A DNA stretch of 38,530 nucleotides from JAWVYT01 sp964605205 (GCA_964605205.1 CAZSBL010000016.1:1-38530); one strand, 5' to 3'; shown: positions 25,010 through 33,548, numbered from the stretch's first letter. The notes: generated by a model not told the origin, from the sequence alone. Numbers and translations: made by a program.

Positions 25010-25696
25010 ATGACAAACGACGGCGATTTCTGGGAGGCCCCGGAGCGGGTGGAGCGGTTCGCGGGGCGAGAGGCGGACCATCGGCTGACGGAGCTGGTGG
25101 ACCGGTATGAGGAGCCATCGAGCGTCCGGGTCCTGGACCTGGGGTGCGCCGGGGGCCGGAACGCGGCGTTTCTGGCGGACCGCGGCTTCGATGTCCGGGC
25201 GCTGGACGCGTCGGAGGCCATGGTGGCGCGGACGCGGGAGCGGCTGGCGGACCGGCTGGGAGAGGCGGAGGCGGAGCGCCGGGTGGTGCGGGGCCGTATG
25301 GACGACCTGTCACGCTGGCCCGATGGTCACTTCGACCTGGTGGTGGCGCTGGGGGTGCACCACAGCGCGGCGAGCTGGGTGGAGTGGCAGCGGGCGGCCG
25401 ACGAGACCGCGCGGGTGATCGCGCCCGGTGGCCGGCTGCTCTTCAACCAGTTCACGCCGGGGGTGGACCTGACGGGCGAGGGGGTGCGGCCGGTGGAGGG
25501 CGAGCCCCACGTCTACGACGGCTTCCCCGCCGGGCGGGCGGTGCTGCTCGAGGCGGATACGCTCGACGCCGAATGGGCGGCGCGGGACCTGGAGCCGGTG
25601 GTGGAGAGCGAGACGGTCCGGGTGGATCTGGAGGACGGGACCCGGCGGGTGAGCGTGAACGCGCTGTACGAGAAAGAGACCGTTAACGGGGGTTGA
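25010..25696 (+). CDS. Class I SAM-dependent methyltransferase
   Basis: A 228-residue Rossmann-fold methyltransferase. Motif I is VLDLGCAGGRNAAFLADRG at about 41-59, followed by the acidic end of strand 2 (VRALDAS), motif II (GRMDDLSRWPDGHFDLVVALGVHH) and motif III (VIAPGGRLLFNQF). This arrangement fits the Methyltransf_11/25 groups; the substrate is not predictable. ATG 25010 is preferred although no Shine-Dalgarno is seen; TTG at 24974 in the same frame would extend it by 12 residues. It diverges from marR across the operator, so it may belong to the MarR regulon. Its stop codon overlaps the -35 element of the next gene. Confidence 0.88.
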   Translation: MTNDGDFWEAPERVERFAGREADHRLTELVDRYEEPSSVRVLDLGCAGGRNAAFLADRGFDVRALDASEAMVARTRERLADRLGEAEAERRVVRGRMDDLSRWPDGHFDLVVALGVHHSAASWVEWQRAADETARVIAPGGRLLFNQFTPGVDLTGEGVRPVEGEPHVYDGFPAGRAVLLEADTLDAEWAARDLEPVVESETVRVDLEDGTRRVSVNALYEKETVNGG

Positions 25697-25721
25697 CATT
25701 CGTGGGTTGGTTCCGCATAGA
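25693..25721 (+). promoter_or_regulatory. Sigma70-type promoter of the Big/lipocalin-like gene
   Basis: A perfect -35 TTGACA (25693-25698) is followed by a 17-base spacer and a weaker -10 CATAGA (25716-25721). The -35 overlaps the methyltransferase stop codon. Transcription would begin near 25728, leaving a leader of about 36 bases before the ATG at 25764. Confidence 0.6.
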
Positions 25722-25763
25722 CAGGGGAGAACGGTTCCCTCCCTTTTGTCAGGATCCAGAACC

Positions 25764-27773
25764 ATGCAGAGACGCCATGCAATTCCCGTTGCGCTCGCTT
25801 TCTTTTTCGCTCTTACGGCCTCCGAATGTGAGGATCTGACCACGCCCGATCCGGAACCTTCCGTGCTGCAGATCGTGTCGGGCGATGGCCAGGAAGCGGT
25901 GGTCGGCCAGTCGCTGGCGGATGCCCTCGTGGTGGGGGTCCTCGATCAGAACGACGTCCCGATGGAGGGGGTGGCCGTTACCTGGGCGACCGCGTCGGGT
26001 GATCTCGTGGACAGCGGGCCGACAGACGCCTCGGGGCGGGCGAGCGCGGACTGGACGCTGGGGACCGAAGCCGCCGCGGTCACGGCCACGGCCTCGGTGG
26101 GTTCGATGGAGGTGACCTTCGACGCGACGGCGCTGCCGGGCCCCGTGGCCGATCTCGCGGCATCGCCGGACAGCCTGACGTTCGATGCGCTGGTCGACAC
26201 GGCCATCGTCACGGCGGCGGCGACGGATGAGTACGGGAACGCGGTGTCGGCGGTGGCAGCGACCTGGGTCGCACGGGACACGGCGGTGGCTACCGTCACG
26301 GCGGCCGGGGTGGTCACGGCGGTGGGGAACGGCACCACCTGGGTGGTGGCGGAGGCGGACGGCGAGACCGACAGTGTGAAAGTGATCGTGGCCCAGGTTG
26401 CGGCCACGGTGGTGGTCACGCCCGACTCGGCCACACTGGTGGTCGGCGACACCATGCCCCTGTCCGCGACGGCCGAGGACGCCAACGGGCATGTCCTGAC
26501 CTCGCCGTCGTTCAGCTGGAGCAGCAGCCTGACGGACGTGGCCAGGGTGGACGGTGCCGGTCTGGTCACGGCCGTGGCCCGGGGCACCGCGCTGATCTCG
26601 GCGGAAGCGGACGGCGGGGCGGACACGGCCCTGGTGGTGGTGGAGAGCGACAGCGGCACGGTGACGAATCCGGTCTGTGCGGCCGGGAACGACACGGCGC
26701 TGGTAGGCCACTGGAGCGCCCTGGAGTTCTGGGACGGCGGTGAAGACGGCATCGCCCGGGGGAACCGGCTGCTGGTCTCCATGGCCGCCGACAGCGCCGG
26801 CCGGATCCTGCAGCTGGTGCCGGAGGAGGTGGCGCCGGGCGACACGGTGATGGCCACTGACAGCGCACACGTCGAGTGGGTGGGGTGCAGCGGGCAGATG
26901 ACGGTCACGCTGGTGGATCAGTGGATCGAGAGCAGCTCCGGCGAGTTCGGCTCTGCGGAGATCGACTACACGGTTTCGGGGGACACGCTGGAGCTGGTGA
27001 TCGAGGCCGACGTGTACGGCACGTTCGAGAGCGTCACCACCGGCACGCTGGACGCCGACCTGATGGGAGACTGGATCCTGATCCGGGATCTCTACCAGAG
27101 CCAGAGCAACCCCGCCGACACCATCGACACCGTGGTGGAGGAAGGGCTGCTCACGCAGCTGATGGCCGGGAGTGACGGGACGCTCCTGTACTCCGAGACC
27201 GACTCGCTGGCCGAGCGGTACGAGGACATCGGGGTGTGGTCGGTGCGGTCGGACACCATCATCTACTACTCCATGCGGGACGGCCTCCTGCTGATCCCGT
27301 ACACGAAGCCCGCCGCCGACCGGTGGGTCTTCACCTTCGACGACGCGTCATGGGACTTCGACGGTGACGGTACCGACGAGGCCGCCATCGAGACCGGGAC
27401 GCTGGCCCGTCCCGACACCACGGGGCTGGTCGGCACCTGGGTCGCCACCGCGTACGTGGTGACGAACAAGGCCGATACCACCCAGAGCGTAGACCGGATC
27501 GACGACGGGGCGTCGCTGGAGGTGGCCTACGGCGCCGACGGCAGCTACACCGTCGACTTCTCCGACCCGTCCGGCTCCGACCTCATGAGCGGCACGTACG
27601 AGGCGGCCGGCGGGTACGTGTGGATGATCGAGACCGGCGAGTACCTCACGTTCATCGAGGTCACCATCAGCGGGGATACCGCCACGGTGACTGGCACCGA
27701 CTGGTACGATTTCGACGATGACGGCGAGGACGAGGAGGCGTACATGGAGATCACCCTGAGCCGGCAGCCGTAG
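25764..27773 (+). CDS. Secreted Big_1/Big_2 protein with three lipocalin-like repeats
   Basis: A 669-residue exported protein. The signal peptide (1-20) ends LTASEC; Cys follows Glu, so the lipobox is poor and lipidation is doubtful. Domains: a Big_1-like domain (about 33-120, VVGQSLADALVVGVLDQN), two Big_2-like domains (126-212 and 213-299), then three modules each starting with L-V/M-G-x-W (near 315, 434 and 554) that resemble lipocalin-like repeats. Modules two and three end in D-F-D-x-D-G-x-D-E loops that look like calcium-binding loops (near 532 and 652). AGGA nine bases upstream supports ATG 25764. It stands alone behind its own promoter and converges with fetB 29 bases away. The role is not known; a cell-surface binding function is inferred. 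Confidence 0.83.
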   Translation: MQRRHAIPVALAFFFALTASECEDLTTPDPEPSVLQIVSGDGQEAVVGQSLADALVVGVLDQNDVPMEGVAVTWATASGDLVDSGPTDASGRASADWTLGTEAAAVTATASVGSMEVTFDATALPGPVADLAASPDSLTFDALVDTAIVTAAATDEYGNAVSAVAATWVARDTAVATVTAAGVVTAVGNGTTWVVAEADGETDSVKVIVAQVAATVVVTPDSATLVVGDTMPLSATAEDANGHVLTSPSFSWSSSLTDVARVDGAGLVTAVARGTALISAEADGGADTALVVVESDSGTVTNPVCAAGNDTALVGHWSALEFWDGGEDGIARGNRLLVSMAADSAGRILQLVPEEVAPGDTVMATDSAHVEWVGCSGQMTVTLVDQWIESSSGEFGSAEIDYTVSGDTLELVIEADVYGTFESVTTGTLDADLMGDWILIRDLYQSQSNPADTIDTVVEEGLLTQLMAGSDGTLLYSETDSLAERYEDIGVWSVRSDTIIYYSMRDGLLLIPYTKPAADRWVFTFDDASWDFDGDGTDEAAIETGTLARPDTTGLVGTWVATAYVVTNKADTTQSVDRIDDGASLEVAYGADGSYTVDFSDPSGSDLMSGTYEAAGGYVWMIETGEYLTFIEVTISGDTATVTGTDWYDFDDDGEDEEAYMEITLSRQP

Positions 27774-27802
27774 AGCCGGGAGCGAATCGAGGAACCAGGA
27801 AC

Positions 27803-28606
27803 TCAGCTCTCAGAGATCCGCTCCCACCGGATCCGCTCGCACGGGTCGGCCAGGACGCGGTAGGCGGTGAGGCAGAGCAGGATCGTGCCGACGGCGGTGG
27901 CGCCTGCGATCATGAACATGATCAGGATCTGGTAGGCGACGGCGTCCACGGGATCGGCGCCGGCCAGGATCTGGCCGGTCATCATCCCGGGCAGGCTGAC
28001 GAGCCCCACCACCATCATGGCGTTGATGATGGGGATGAGTCCGGTACGGACGGCATCGGCCACCCAGGGCCGGACGGCGGTCCAGAGTGACACGCCGAGG
28101 GCGAGGCGGGCCTCGACGGCATCGCGGCGGTCGACCAGGTCGTTCAGGAGCCGGTCCATGGAGAGGCTGATCCCGGTGAGACCGTTGCCGAGGAGCATGC
28201 CCAGGAGCGGGATCACGTACTGGGGCTCGTACCAGCTCTCGACGCCGATGATGAACTCGGTGGAGACGAAGGTCACGGTGCCGGTGGCCAGGACCAGCGC
28301 GCCGAACGAGGCCAGGTAGGCGCCGCCGAAGCGCCGGTCGGAGCGCTGCACGGCGGCCCGGGATGCGGCGATGAGCATCACCAGGAGCACCGGCAGGACC
28401 CAGTACCAGCGGTCGAGGGCGAAGACCCACTCCAGCACGAGCCCGATGAAGGCGAGCTGGAGCACGGTCCGGAGCCCGGCGATGCCGAGGCGCTTCTCGA
28501 GCCCCAGCTTGAGCGCCACGCTGATGGCCGCGGGTACCAGGAGGAAGAGGGCCGCCAGCGCCAGGTCCCACGGCGAGAGCTGGATGGCGCCGACCTCGGG
28601 CGTCAT
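27803..28606 (-). CDS. fetB: FetB-type ABC transporter permease (UPF0014)
   Basis: A 267-residue membrane protein of the FetB/UPF0014 family, the permease of an ABC exporter implicated in iron efflux and oxidative stress resistance in E. coli. Family signatures include a KLGLEKRLGIAGLRTVLQL region, the cytoplasmic LLGMLLGNGLTGISLSMDRL helix, RPWVADAVRTGLIPIINAMM, and VGLVSLPGMMTGQILAG. There are about seven membrane segments. Its ATG overlaps the fetA stop (ATGA), the standard ATPase-permease coupling. Substrate by homology is iron, but UPF0014 members with other roles exist (for example plant STAR2/ALS3). Confidence 0.9.
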   Translation of the reverse strand: MTPEVGAIQLSPWDLALAALFLLVPAAISVALKLGLEKRLGIAGLRTVLQLAFIGLVLEWVFALDRWYWVLPVLLVMLIAASRAAVQRSDRRFGGAYLASFGALVLATGTVTFVSTEFIIGVESWYEPQYVIPLLGMLLGNGLTGISLSMDRLLNDLVDRRDAVEARLALGVSLWTAVRPWVADAVRTGLIPIINAMMVVGLVSLPGMMTGQILAGADPVDAVAYQILIMFMIAGATAVGTILLCLTAYRVLADPCERIRWERISES

Positions 28607-29266
28607 GCCGTCAGCTCCTCGAGGGTGACCGACCGGGTGGCCAGCTCATCAACCTCGTGGGACTGGTGGCTGACCCAGAGGATCGCCCGGTCGCCTCGCT
28701 CCTCCACCCACTCGGTGATGAGCTCCACCACCGCGTCCACGTTCTCCGGGTCGAGGCTGGCGGTGGGCTCGTCCAGCAGGAGCACCTGCGGCTGCACCGT
28801 GAGCGTCCGGACCAGCGCCATCCGCTGCTGCTCGCCGCCGCTGAGGGCGTCGAACCGCCGGTCCCGGTCCAGCCGGTGGATCCCGAGCCGCTCCAGGAGC
28901 GACTCCTGGGCCGCCTCGTCCAGCGTGTCGCCGCAGGCGTCCCGGGCGAACGCCAGGTTCTGCCCGATGGAGCTCTCGATGGCCACCGGGCGCTGCGCGA
29001 GGTAGCCCAGGCGACGGCGCAGCTCCCGGACCCGGTCCGGCCCGACCTCCTGGCCGTCGAGCCGCACCGTCCCCTCGGTGGGCTCCAGGCGGACCATGCA
29101 GCGGAGGAGGGTGGACTTGCCCGAGCCCGAGGGGCCCGTGAGCACGATCCGCTCCCCGGCGGCGNNNNNNNNNNGCGATGGTCAGGGAAACGCCCCGGAG
29201 AATGGGCTCCCCGTCGTCGCCCGGTCCGGTGGTCAGCTCCTCGACTTCGATGAGTGGGCGGCTCAT
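28603..29266 (-). CDS. fetA: FetA-type ABC transporter ATPase, interrupted by an assembly gap
   Basis: The ATPase partner of FetB, about 220 residues. Visible motifs: Walker A GPSGSGKST, Q-loop LAQRPVAIE, ABC signature LSGGEQQR, Walker B LLLDEPTASLD, and the H-loop WVSHQSHE. The N-terminus (MSRPLIEVEELTTG, ATG at 29266) lies on the far side of ten N at 29165-29174. With exactly ten bases the two halves are out of frame by one (664 bases in total), but N runs of ten usually mark a gap of unknown size, so I read one intact gene rather than a pseudogene. It is the first gene of the fetAB pair and diverges from transketolase. Confidence 0.82.
29165..29174. other. Assembly gap (10 N)
   Basis: Ten N fall inside fetA, between the leading strand (ILRGVSLTI) and the Walker A region. 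The length is probably a placeholder. Linkage between the two sides of the window is supported by the fetA halves matching one protein. Confidence 0.97.
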
Positions 29267-29445
29267 GGCGGTGCAAGCTACCGTCCGCGAACGCCGGGTG
29301 CGAGCGGTCGACACCGATGCCGACGACCGGCGAGCGATTCCCACAGAGGCGGGCCCCCGTCCGGCCGTTGCGATCCCGGGACCCGCCACCGACCTTACGC
29401 CCGCGAACGTGGGGGTCCACAACAGAGAGACGGGAAATCCAGCGC

Positions 29446-31425
29446 ATGACGGACAGGGACCAGCTGACCATCAACACCCTTCGCTTCCTCGCCGCCGACG
29501 CCGTGGAGGAGGCGAGCTCGGGACACCCGGGCATGCCCATGGGCGCCGCGCCCATGGCGTACGCCCTCTGGACCCGGTTCCTCCGGTTCGACCCGGGCGA
29601 CCCGGACTGGTTCGACCGCGACCGCTTCATCCTCTCCGCCGGCCACGGCTCCATGCTCCTCTACGGGCTGCTGCACCTGGCCGGCTACGACATGCCGCTG
29701 GACGAGATCCAGGACTTCCGGCAGTGGGGAAGCATCACGCCGGGGCACCCGGAGGCCCACATGACGCCGGGCGTCGAGGCCACCACCGGCCCGCTGGGCC
29801 AGGGGTTCGGCAACGGCGTGGGGATGGCCATGGCCGAGCGGTTCCTGGCCCACCGATACAACCGCCCCGACCACGACGTGGTCGGCCACCACATCTACGC
29901 CATCGTCAGCGACGGAGACCTCATGGAAGGCATCGCGTCGGAGGCGGCGTCGTTGGCGGGGCACATGAAGCTCGGCAGGTTGGTCTACCTCTACGATGAC
30001 AACCACATCTCCATCGAGGGGAGCACCGACCTGGCGTTCACCGAGGACGTCGAGAAGCGCTTCGAGGCCTACGGCTGGCACGTCCAGGGCGTGGACGACG
30101 GCGAGGACGTCGAGGCCATCAGCGCGGCCATCGAGGCCGCCCGGGCCGATGACCGGCCGTCGCTGATCCGCGTCCGGACCCATATCGGGTTCGGCAGCCC
30201 GAAGCAGGACCACGCCTCGTCCCACGGCGCGCCGCTGGGTGGGGACGCGCTGAAGGCCACCCGGGAGAAGCTGGGCTGGCCCGACGAGCGGTTCCACGTC
30301 CCCGACGAGGCGTACGAGGCGTTCGCCGAGGCGGCGGAGCGGGGCAAGGCCGCCCACCGGCAGTGGAGCGAGCGGCTGGGCGCCTACCGGACCGCGCACC
30401 CGGACGCCGCCGCGGAGCTGGAGGACGCCATGGCCGGCCGGCTGCCGGACGGGTGGGATGCCGGGATCCCGACGTTCGAGGCGGGGGAGAAGCTGGCGAC
30501 GCGGGCGGCCAGCGGGAAGGTGCTGAACGCCATCGCCCGGCGCGTGCCCAACATCCTGGGCGGCTCGGCGGACCTGGCGCCGTCGAACAAGACCATGATC
30601 GACGACGAGGGCAGCCTGGCCAACCCGGCGGAGCCCGGCCGCAACATCCACTTCGGCGTCCGGGAGCATGCCATGGGCGCCGCGGTGAACGGGATGGCGC
30701 TGCACGGCGGCGTGGTCCCGTACGGGGGCACGTTCCTGATCTTCAGCGACTACATGAAGCCGTCGATCCGGCTGGCGGCGCTCACCGAGCTCAGCGCGCC
30801 GATCTTCATCTTCACCCACGACAGCATCGGCGTGGGCGAGGACGGCCCGACGCACCAGCCGGTCGAGCAGCTCGCCGGGCTCCGGGCGATTCCGAACCTC
30901 GTCACCCTCCGACCCGCCGACGCCAACGAGACCGCCGCGGCGTGGCGGCTGGCCATGACGCTGGACCGGCCGGTGGCGCTCTCGCTGACCCGGCAGAAGC
31001 TGCCCGCGCTGGACGCTTCGGCATACCCCATCACCGAGGGCGTGCCCAGGGGCGGCTACACCCTCGACGGCGACGACGGCGACCTCGACCTCCTCCTCCT
31101 GGCCACCGGCTCCGAGGTGTCACTCGCGCTCGACGCCGCCAGGGTGCTCCGCGACGAGGGCCGGGCCGTGCGCGTCGTCTCCCTCCCGTCGTGGGAGCTG
31201 TTCAGAGAGCAGCCCGAAGACTACCGGGCCGACGTGCTCCCGGCCGGCGTGCCCCGCCTGGCCATCGAGGCCGCCAGCCCGCTGGGTTGGCACGAATGGA
31301 CCGGCGGCAACGGAGACATCATCGCCCTCGACCGTTTCGGCCACTCGGCCCCCGGCGGCGTGGTCATGGAGAAGCTCGGGTTCAACGTCGACAACGTCGT
31401 GGAGCGGGCGAAGGCGCTGCTGTAG
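29446..31425 (+). CDS. tkt: Transketolase
   Basis: A 659-residue thiamine-diphosphate enzyme that moves two-carbon units between sugar phosphates in the pentose phosphate pathway. Seen in order: substrate His in ASSGHPGMPMGAAPMAYALW (residues 23-42), the cofactor loop SDGDLMEGIASEAASLAGH with a downstream DDNHIS (metal/TPP site), the middle domain with FGVREHAMGAAVNGMALHGG and the catalytic HDSIGVGEDGPTHQPVEQLA, and a normal C-terminal domain. Length is typical of bacterial enzymes. The start at 29446 follows GGGA weakly; an upstream in-frame extension is Arg/Pro-rich non-coding sequence. It diverges from fetAB across about 180 bases and is monocistronic, followed by repeats. Confidence 0.96.
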   Translation: MTDRDQLTINTLRFLAADAVEEASSGHPGMPMGAAPMAYALWTRFLRFDPGDPDWFDRDRFILSAGHGSMLLYGLLHLAGYDMPLDEIQDFRQWGSITPGHPEAHMTPGVEATTGPLGQGFGNGVGMAMAERFLAHRYNRPDHDVVGHHIYAIVSDGDLMEGIASEAASLAGHMKLGRLVYLYDDNHISIEGSTDLAFTEDVEKRFEAYGWHVQGVDDGEDVEAISAAIEAARADDRPSLIRVRTHIGFGSPKQDHASSHGAPLGGDALKATREKLGWPDERFHVPDEAYEAFAEAAERGKAAHRQWSERLGAYRTAHPDAAAELEDAMAGRLPDGWDAGIPTFEAGEKLATRAASGKVLNAIARRVPNILGGSADLAPSNKTMIDDEGSLANPAEPGRNIHFGVREHAMGAAVNGMALHGGVVPYGGTFLIFSDYMKPSIRLAALTELSAPIFIFTHDSIGVGEDGPTHQPVEQLAGLRAIPNLVTLRPADANETAAAWRLAMTLDRPVALSLTRQKLPALDASAYPITEGVPRGGYTLDGDDGDLDLLLLATGSEVSLALDAARVLRDEGRAVRVVSLPSWELFREQPEDYRADVLPAGVPRLAIEAASPLGWHEWTGGNGDIIALDRFGHSAPGGVVMEKLGFNVDNVVERAKALL

Positions 31426-31440
31426 GCGACGAGCGGGGCG

Positions 31441-31515
31441 GGCTGAGCGACCGGCTCGGGTTCCGGCGGGCTGAGCGACCGGCTCGGGTTCCGGCGGGCT
31501 GAGCGACCGGCTCAC
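31441..31515. repeat. 28-bp tandem repeat, 2.7 copies
   Basis: Units start at 31441, 31469 and 31497; the first two are identical and the third is cut after 19 bases. Each contains GCTGAGCGACCGGCTC with a GAGC/GCTC dyad. The array begins 16 bases after the transketolase stop and might act in its 3' end. No open frame here resembles a real protein. Confidence 0.9.
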
Positions 31516-31569
31516 CCCTGCTCCACAGCGATTCCCGGCTGGCGGGCGTGCGTCGTGCCCGTTCGGGAT

Positions 31570-31745
31570 AAGTCCCCAAATAAGGTGGGCTCGGGGCAAA
31601 GTATGGGGAATTTTCTACGGATATCGTATGGAAGTCCCCAAACAACGCCTCGCCCCCTCGGATCTTTGGGGGATTGCATACACATATCGTAGGAAAGTCC
31701 CCAATCAACGCTCGGCGCGGCCATTGTTCGGGGATTTTTCCCGTT
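31570..31745. repeat. Three-unit 62-63-bp repeat of AT-richer composition
   Basis: AAGTCCCCAA starts units at 31570, 31632 and 31695. About 30 bases into each unit is a complementary GGGGA(A/T)T segment, so each can fold as a hairpin. The first two units then carry ATATCGTA(T/G)GG leading into the next; the third ends after GGGGATTTTT. Composition differs visibly from surrounding DNA. It could be a structured RNA, a protein-binding array or the remnant of a mobile repeat. Reading frames across it only echo the repeat. Confidence 0.8.
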
Positions 31746-31875
31746 CCCGGCGGCGTCCAGACGCTGCGGGCCGGTCTTTCGCGCAGGACCCGCGGGCGCT
31801 GCGGGCCGGCTCTTTCGCGCGGGACCGTCCGGGCGCTGCCGCCCGGCCTCCTGCACCAGCCGCCGCTGGGCACGC

Positions 31876-32388
31876 TCAGACCCGGTAGACCGAAATCCGG
31901 CTTTCGCCGAGAACGCGGCTCGTCGCCGCCGTAGGCAGCCGGTGGTCGGCGGCGTGCTCGATGGAGAAGACCGCGCTGTAGCGTCGGGTGAGCCAGTCGT
32001 CCACCAGCCGGTCGGCCTGCCGCGAGCCGTATGGCGGGTCGGCGAATACGATGTCGTAGGCGCCGGGCTCCAGGCGGTGGACCCAGCGCAGGGCGTCCTT
32101 CTTGAAGATCCGGGTCCGGTCCGTGGCCCGGAGCGCGGCCACGTTCGCCTTCAGCGCGTGGAGCGCCGCCGGGCTGTTCTCCACGAAGTCCACCGTGCGG
32201 GCGCCCCGGGACAGCGCCTCGAGCCCGAGGGCGCCGGTGCCGGCGTAGAGATCCAGGACCCGGGCGCCGTCGAGGCGGTCGGCCAGCAGCTCCATCCAGG
32301 CGACGCGGAGCGCCTCGGCCGTGGGGTGGACCCGCCCCCCGGGCGAGGTCAGGTCCGTCCCGGCGTGGATACCGGCTACGATGCGCAC
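31876..32388 (-). CDS. rsmD: 16S rRNA (guanine966-N2)-methyltransferase RsmD
   Basis: A 170-residue SAM-dependent methyltransferase that modifies G966 of 16S rRNA during 30S assembly. Family signatures: the start MRIVAGIHAG, R-x-H-P-T-A-E-A-L-R (the RsmD PT-D-RVRE region in variant form), motif I VLDLYAGTGALGLEALSRGA, and the catalytic DPPY in IVFADPPYGS. The start is GTG at 32388. Length is slightly shorter than usual (about 185-200), the C-terminus ending soon after the last strand (ISVYRV). It is last in a run of minus-strand genes, 85 bases after the Yip1 gene. Confidence 0.9.
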   Translation of the reverse strand: MRIVAGIHAGTDLTSPGGRVHPTAEALRVAWMELLADRLDGARVLDLYAGTGALGLEALSRGARTVDFVENSPAALHALKANVAALRATDRTRIFKKDALRWVHRLEPGAYDIVFADPPYGSRQADRLVDDWLTRRYSAVFSIEHAADHRLPTAATSRVLGESRISVYRV

Positions 32389-32473
32389 GGGTGGATCAGC
32401 GGCCGTGCCCTGTCGGGGCGCATGTCGGGTTCGGGTCGGCCGGCTCGCTGGGGGCCGGCTCGGTGGGGCCGGC

Positions 32474-33220
32474 TCACCCGCCGGACATCAGCGGCCCGAT
32501 GATGGGCGGGATCGCGGCCAGGAGCCAGACCAGGATCGCCACGGCCCACGCGCTCCCCTTCGGCAGCCTGGTGGTGACGGCCAGGCCGATGGCGATGAGG
32601 GCCGTGGCCCAGAGGGTGAACACGTCCAGGCGGGCGGCCAGGTTCACCGTGAGCGCCGACGTTTCCGGCTGGTCGAGGAACCGGGCGGCGCTGAGGCTGA
32701 TGTCGTGGACCGAGTCCATCGGCTCCACGTCGAGCACGAAGCCCTGGAGGATCCCCACCAGGTACTGGAGGACGCGGACGATCTGGCTGTAGACCACCAC
32801 GCCGAACACCGTGGCGAAGCCGGCGGCGGCGCCGAACACCCTCGCCAGACCCCAGCCCACCAGCGCCGTGACCAGCACGCCGAACGGGAAGGCGATGGCG
32901 ATCCCGATGGGGCCGAAGATCCGGCCCATGGAGCGCATCTGCTCGATCTGCTCGGGGCCCAGCTCCGGATTCTCCGCCATGGCCTCGGCCATCCCGCGCT
33001 GCATCTCCACGTCCATCACCGGCCCCAGGAGGTTCTGCCAGCCGATGAAGAGGACCGCAAGCGCGGCGGTGGTGATCAGGAGGATCGGCCACGCCGACCA
33101 CCCCTTCCGGCGCTCGAAGACAGCGGCGGGCGCGAAGAAGATATCGATGAAGTCTTCCCACACGGCCGGCGGGGGCTCGGGCGTGGGGGAGGTGGGGGGA
33201 CTGCCGCCTTCGACGTCCAT
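32474..33220 (-). CDS. Yip1-family membrane protein
   Basis: A 248-residue protein with a Pro-rich cytoplasmic N-terminus, then an amphipathic VWEDFIDIFFAPAAVFERRK segment, the typical entry of bacterial Yip1-domain proteins (P-x-x-F-x-x-x). Five hydrophobic segments follow, with an acidic Met-rich loop between the first two (DVEMQRGMAEAMAENPE). The biochemical role in bacteria is not known. ATG 33220 is preceded by GGAGG six bases upstream. It lies between the PAS-like fragment and rsmD, all on the minus strand, with gaps of about 85 bases on both sides. Confidence 0.85.
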   Translation of the reverse strand: MDVEGGSPPTSPTPEPPPAVWEDFIDIFFAPAAVFERRKGWSAWPILLITTAALAVLFIGWQNLLGPVMDVEMQRGMAEAMAENPELGPEQIEQMRSMGRIFGPIGIAIAFPFGVLVTALVGWGLARVFGAAAGFATVFGVVVYSQIVRVLQYLVGILQGFVLDVEPMDSVHDISLSAARFLDQPETSALTVNLAARLDVFTLWATALIAIGLAVTTRLPKGSAWAVAILVWLLAAIPPIIGPLMSGG

Positions 33221-33306
33221 GGTACGCCTCCATGGGTGGGGTGGGCTCTGCCCTCGGCACCGGACCGTACGACGGGCCGGGGTGGGGTGTCAACGTGTTG
33301 GGCCTC

Positions 33307-33504
33307 CTACGCGGTGGACGGCGGGGTTCTTCGCGGCTCAGACGTCCGGATAGTGCTTCCTCCGGCACAGACGAACCGGCTGCGGCCGTCGGGCCAGCGG
33401 ACGTACGCGTACAGCGCGCAGGGGATCGTGTCCACCAGGGATGCCACCTGCGGCTCGTCGGGCGCGGGCCCGTTTTCGGGGGGTTGGGGCTCGTGGTTGC
33501 TCAT
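33307..33504 (-). CDS. Small PAS-like protein or fragment (65 aa)
   Basis: A short frame with a strong ribosome site, AAAGGAG two bases before ATG at 33504. After an acidic/Pro-rich start, LVDTIPCALYAYVRWPDGRSRFVCAG resembles the first strands of a PAS sensor domain (L-V-D-x-I-P...Y-x-Y-x-R-x-P-D-G-x-x-R-F). The remainder, Ser/Thr/Arg/Pro-rich, does not continue the fold, and the frame stops after 65 residues. It may be a degraded PAS protein whose downstream part was lost, or a true small protein. It lies 44 bases after the GH65 gene on the same strand and could be its last cistron. Confidence 0.5.
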   Translation of the reverse strand: MSNHEPQPPENGPAPDEPQVASLVDTIPCALYAYVRWPDGRSRFVCAGGSTIRTSEPRRTPPSTA

Positions 33505-33548
33505 CGCTCCTTTCCACAGCGTAGAGTCGACGAGGGAGTCGGAGTTCT

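Noticed and set aside
31570..31745. CRISPR array
   Set aside because: Units are similar over most of their length with no alternation of identical repeats and unique spacers, and no cas genes are present.
31512..31873. Minus-strand frames across the 62-bp repeats as small proteins
   Set aside because: Their repeated peptides (GLSYDM, GLPYDI) simply translate the DNA repeat and no start site is convincing.
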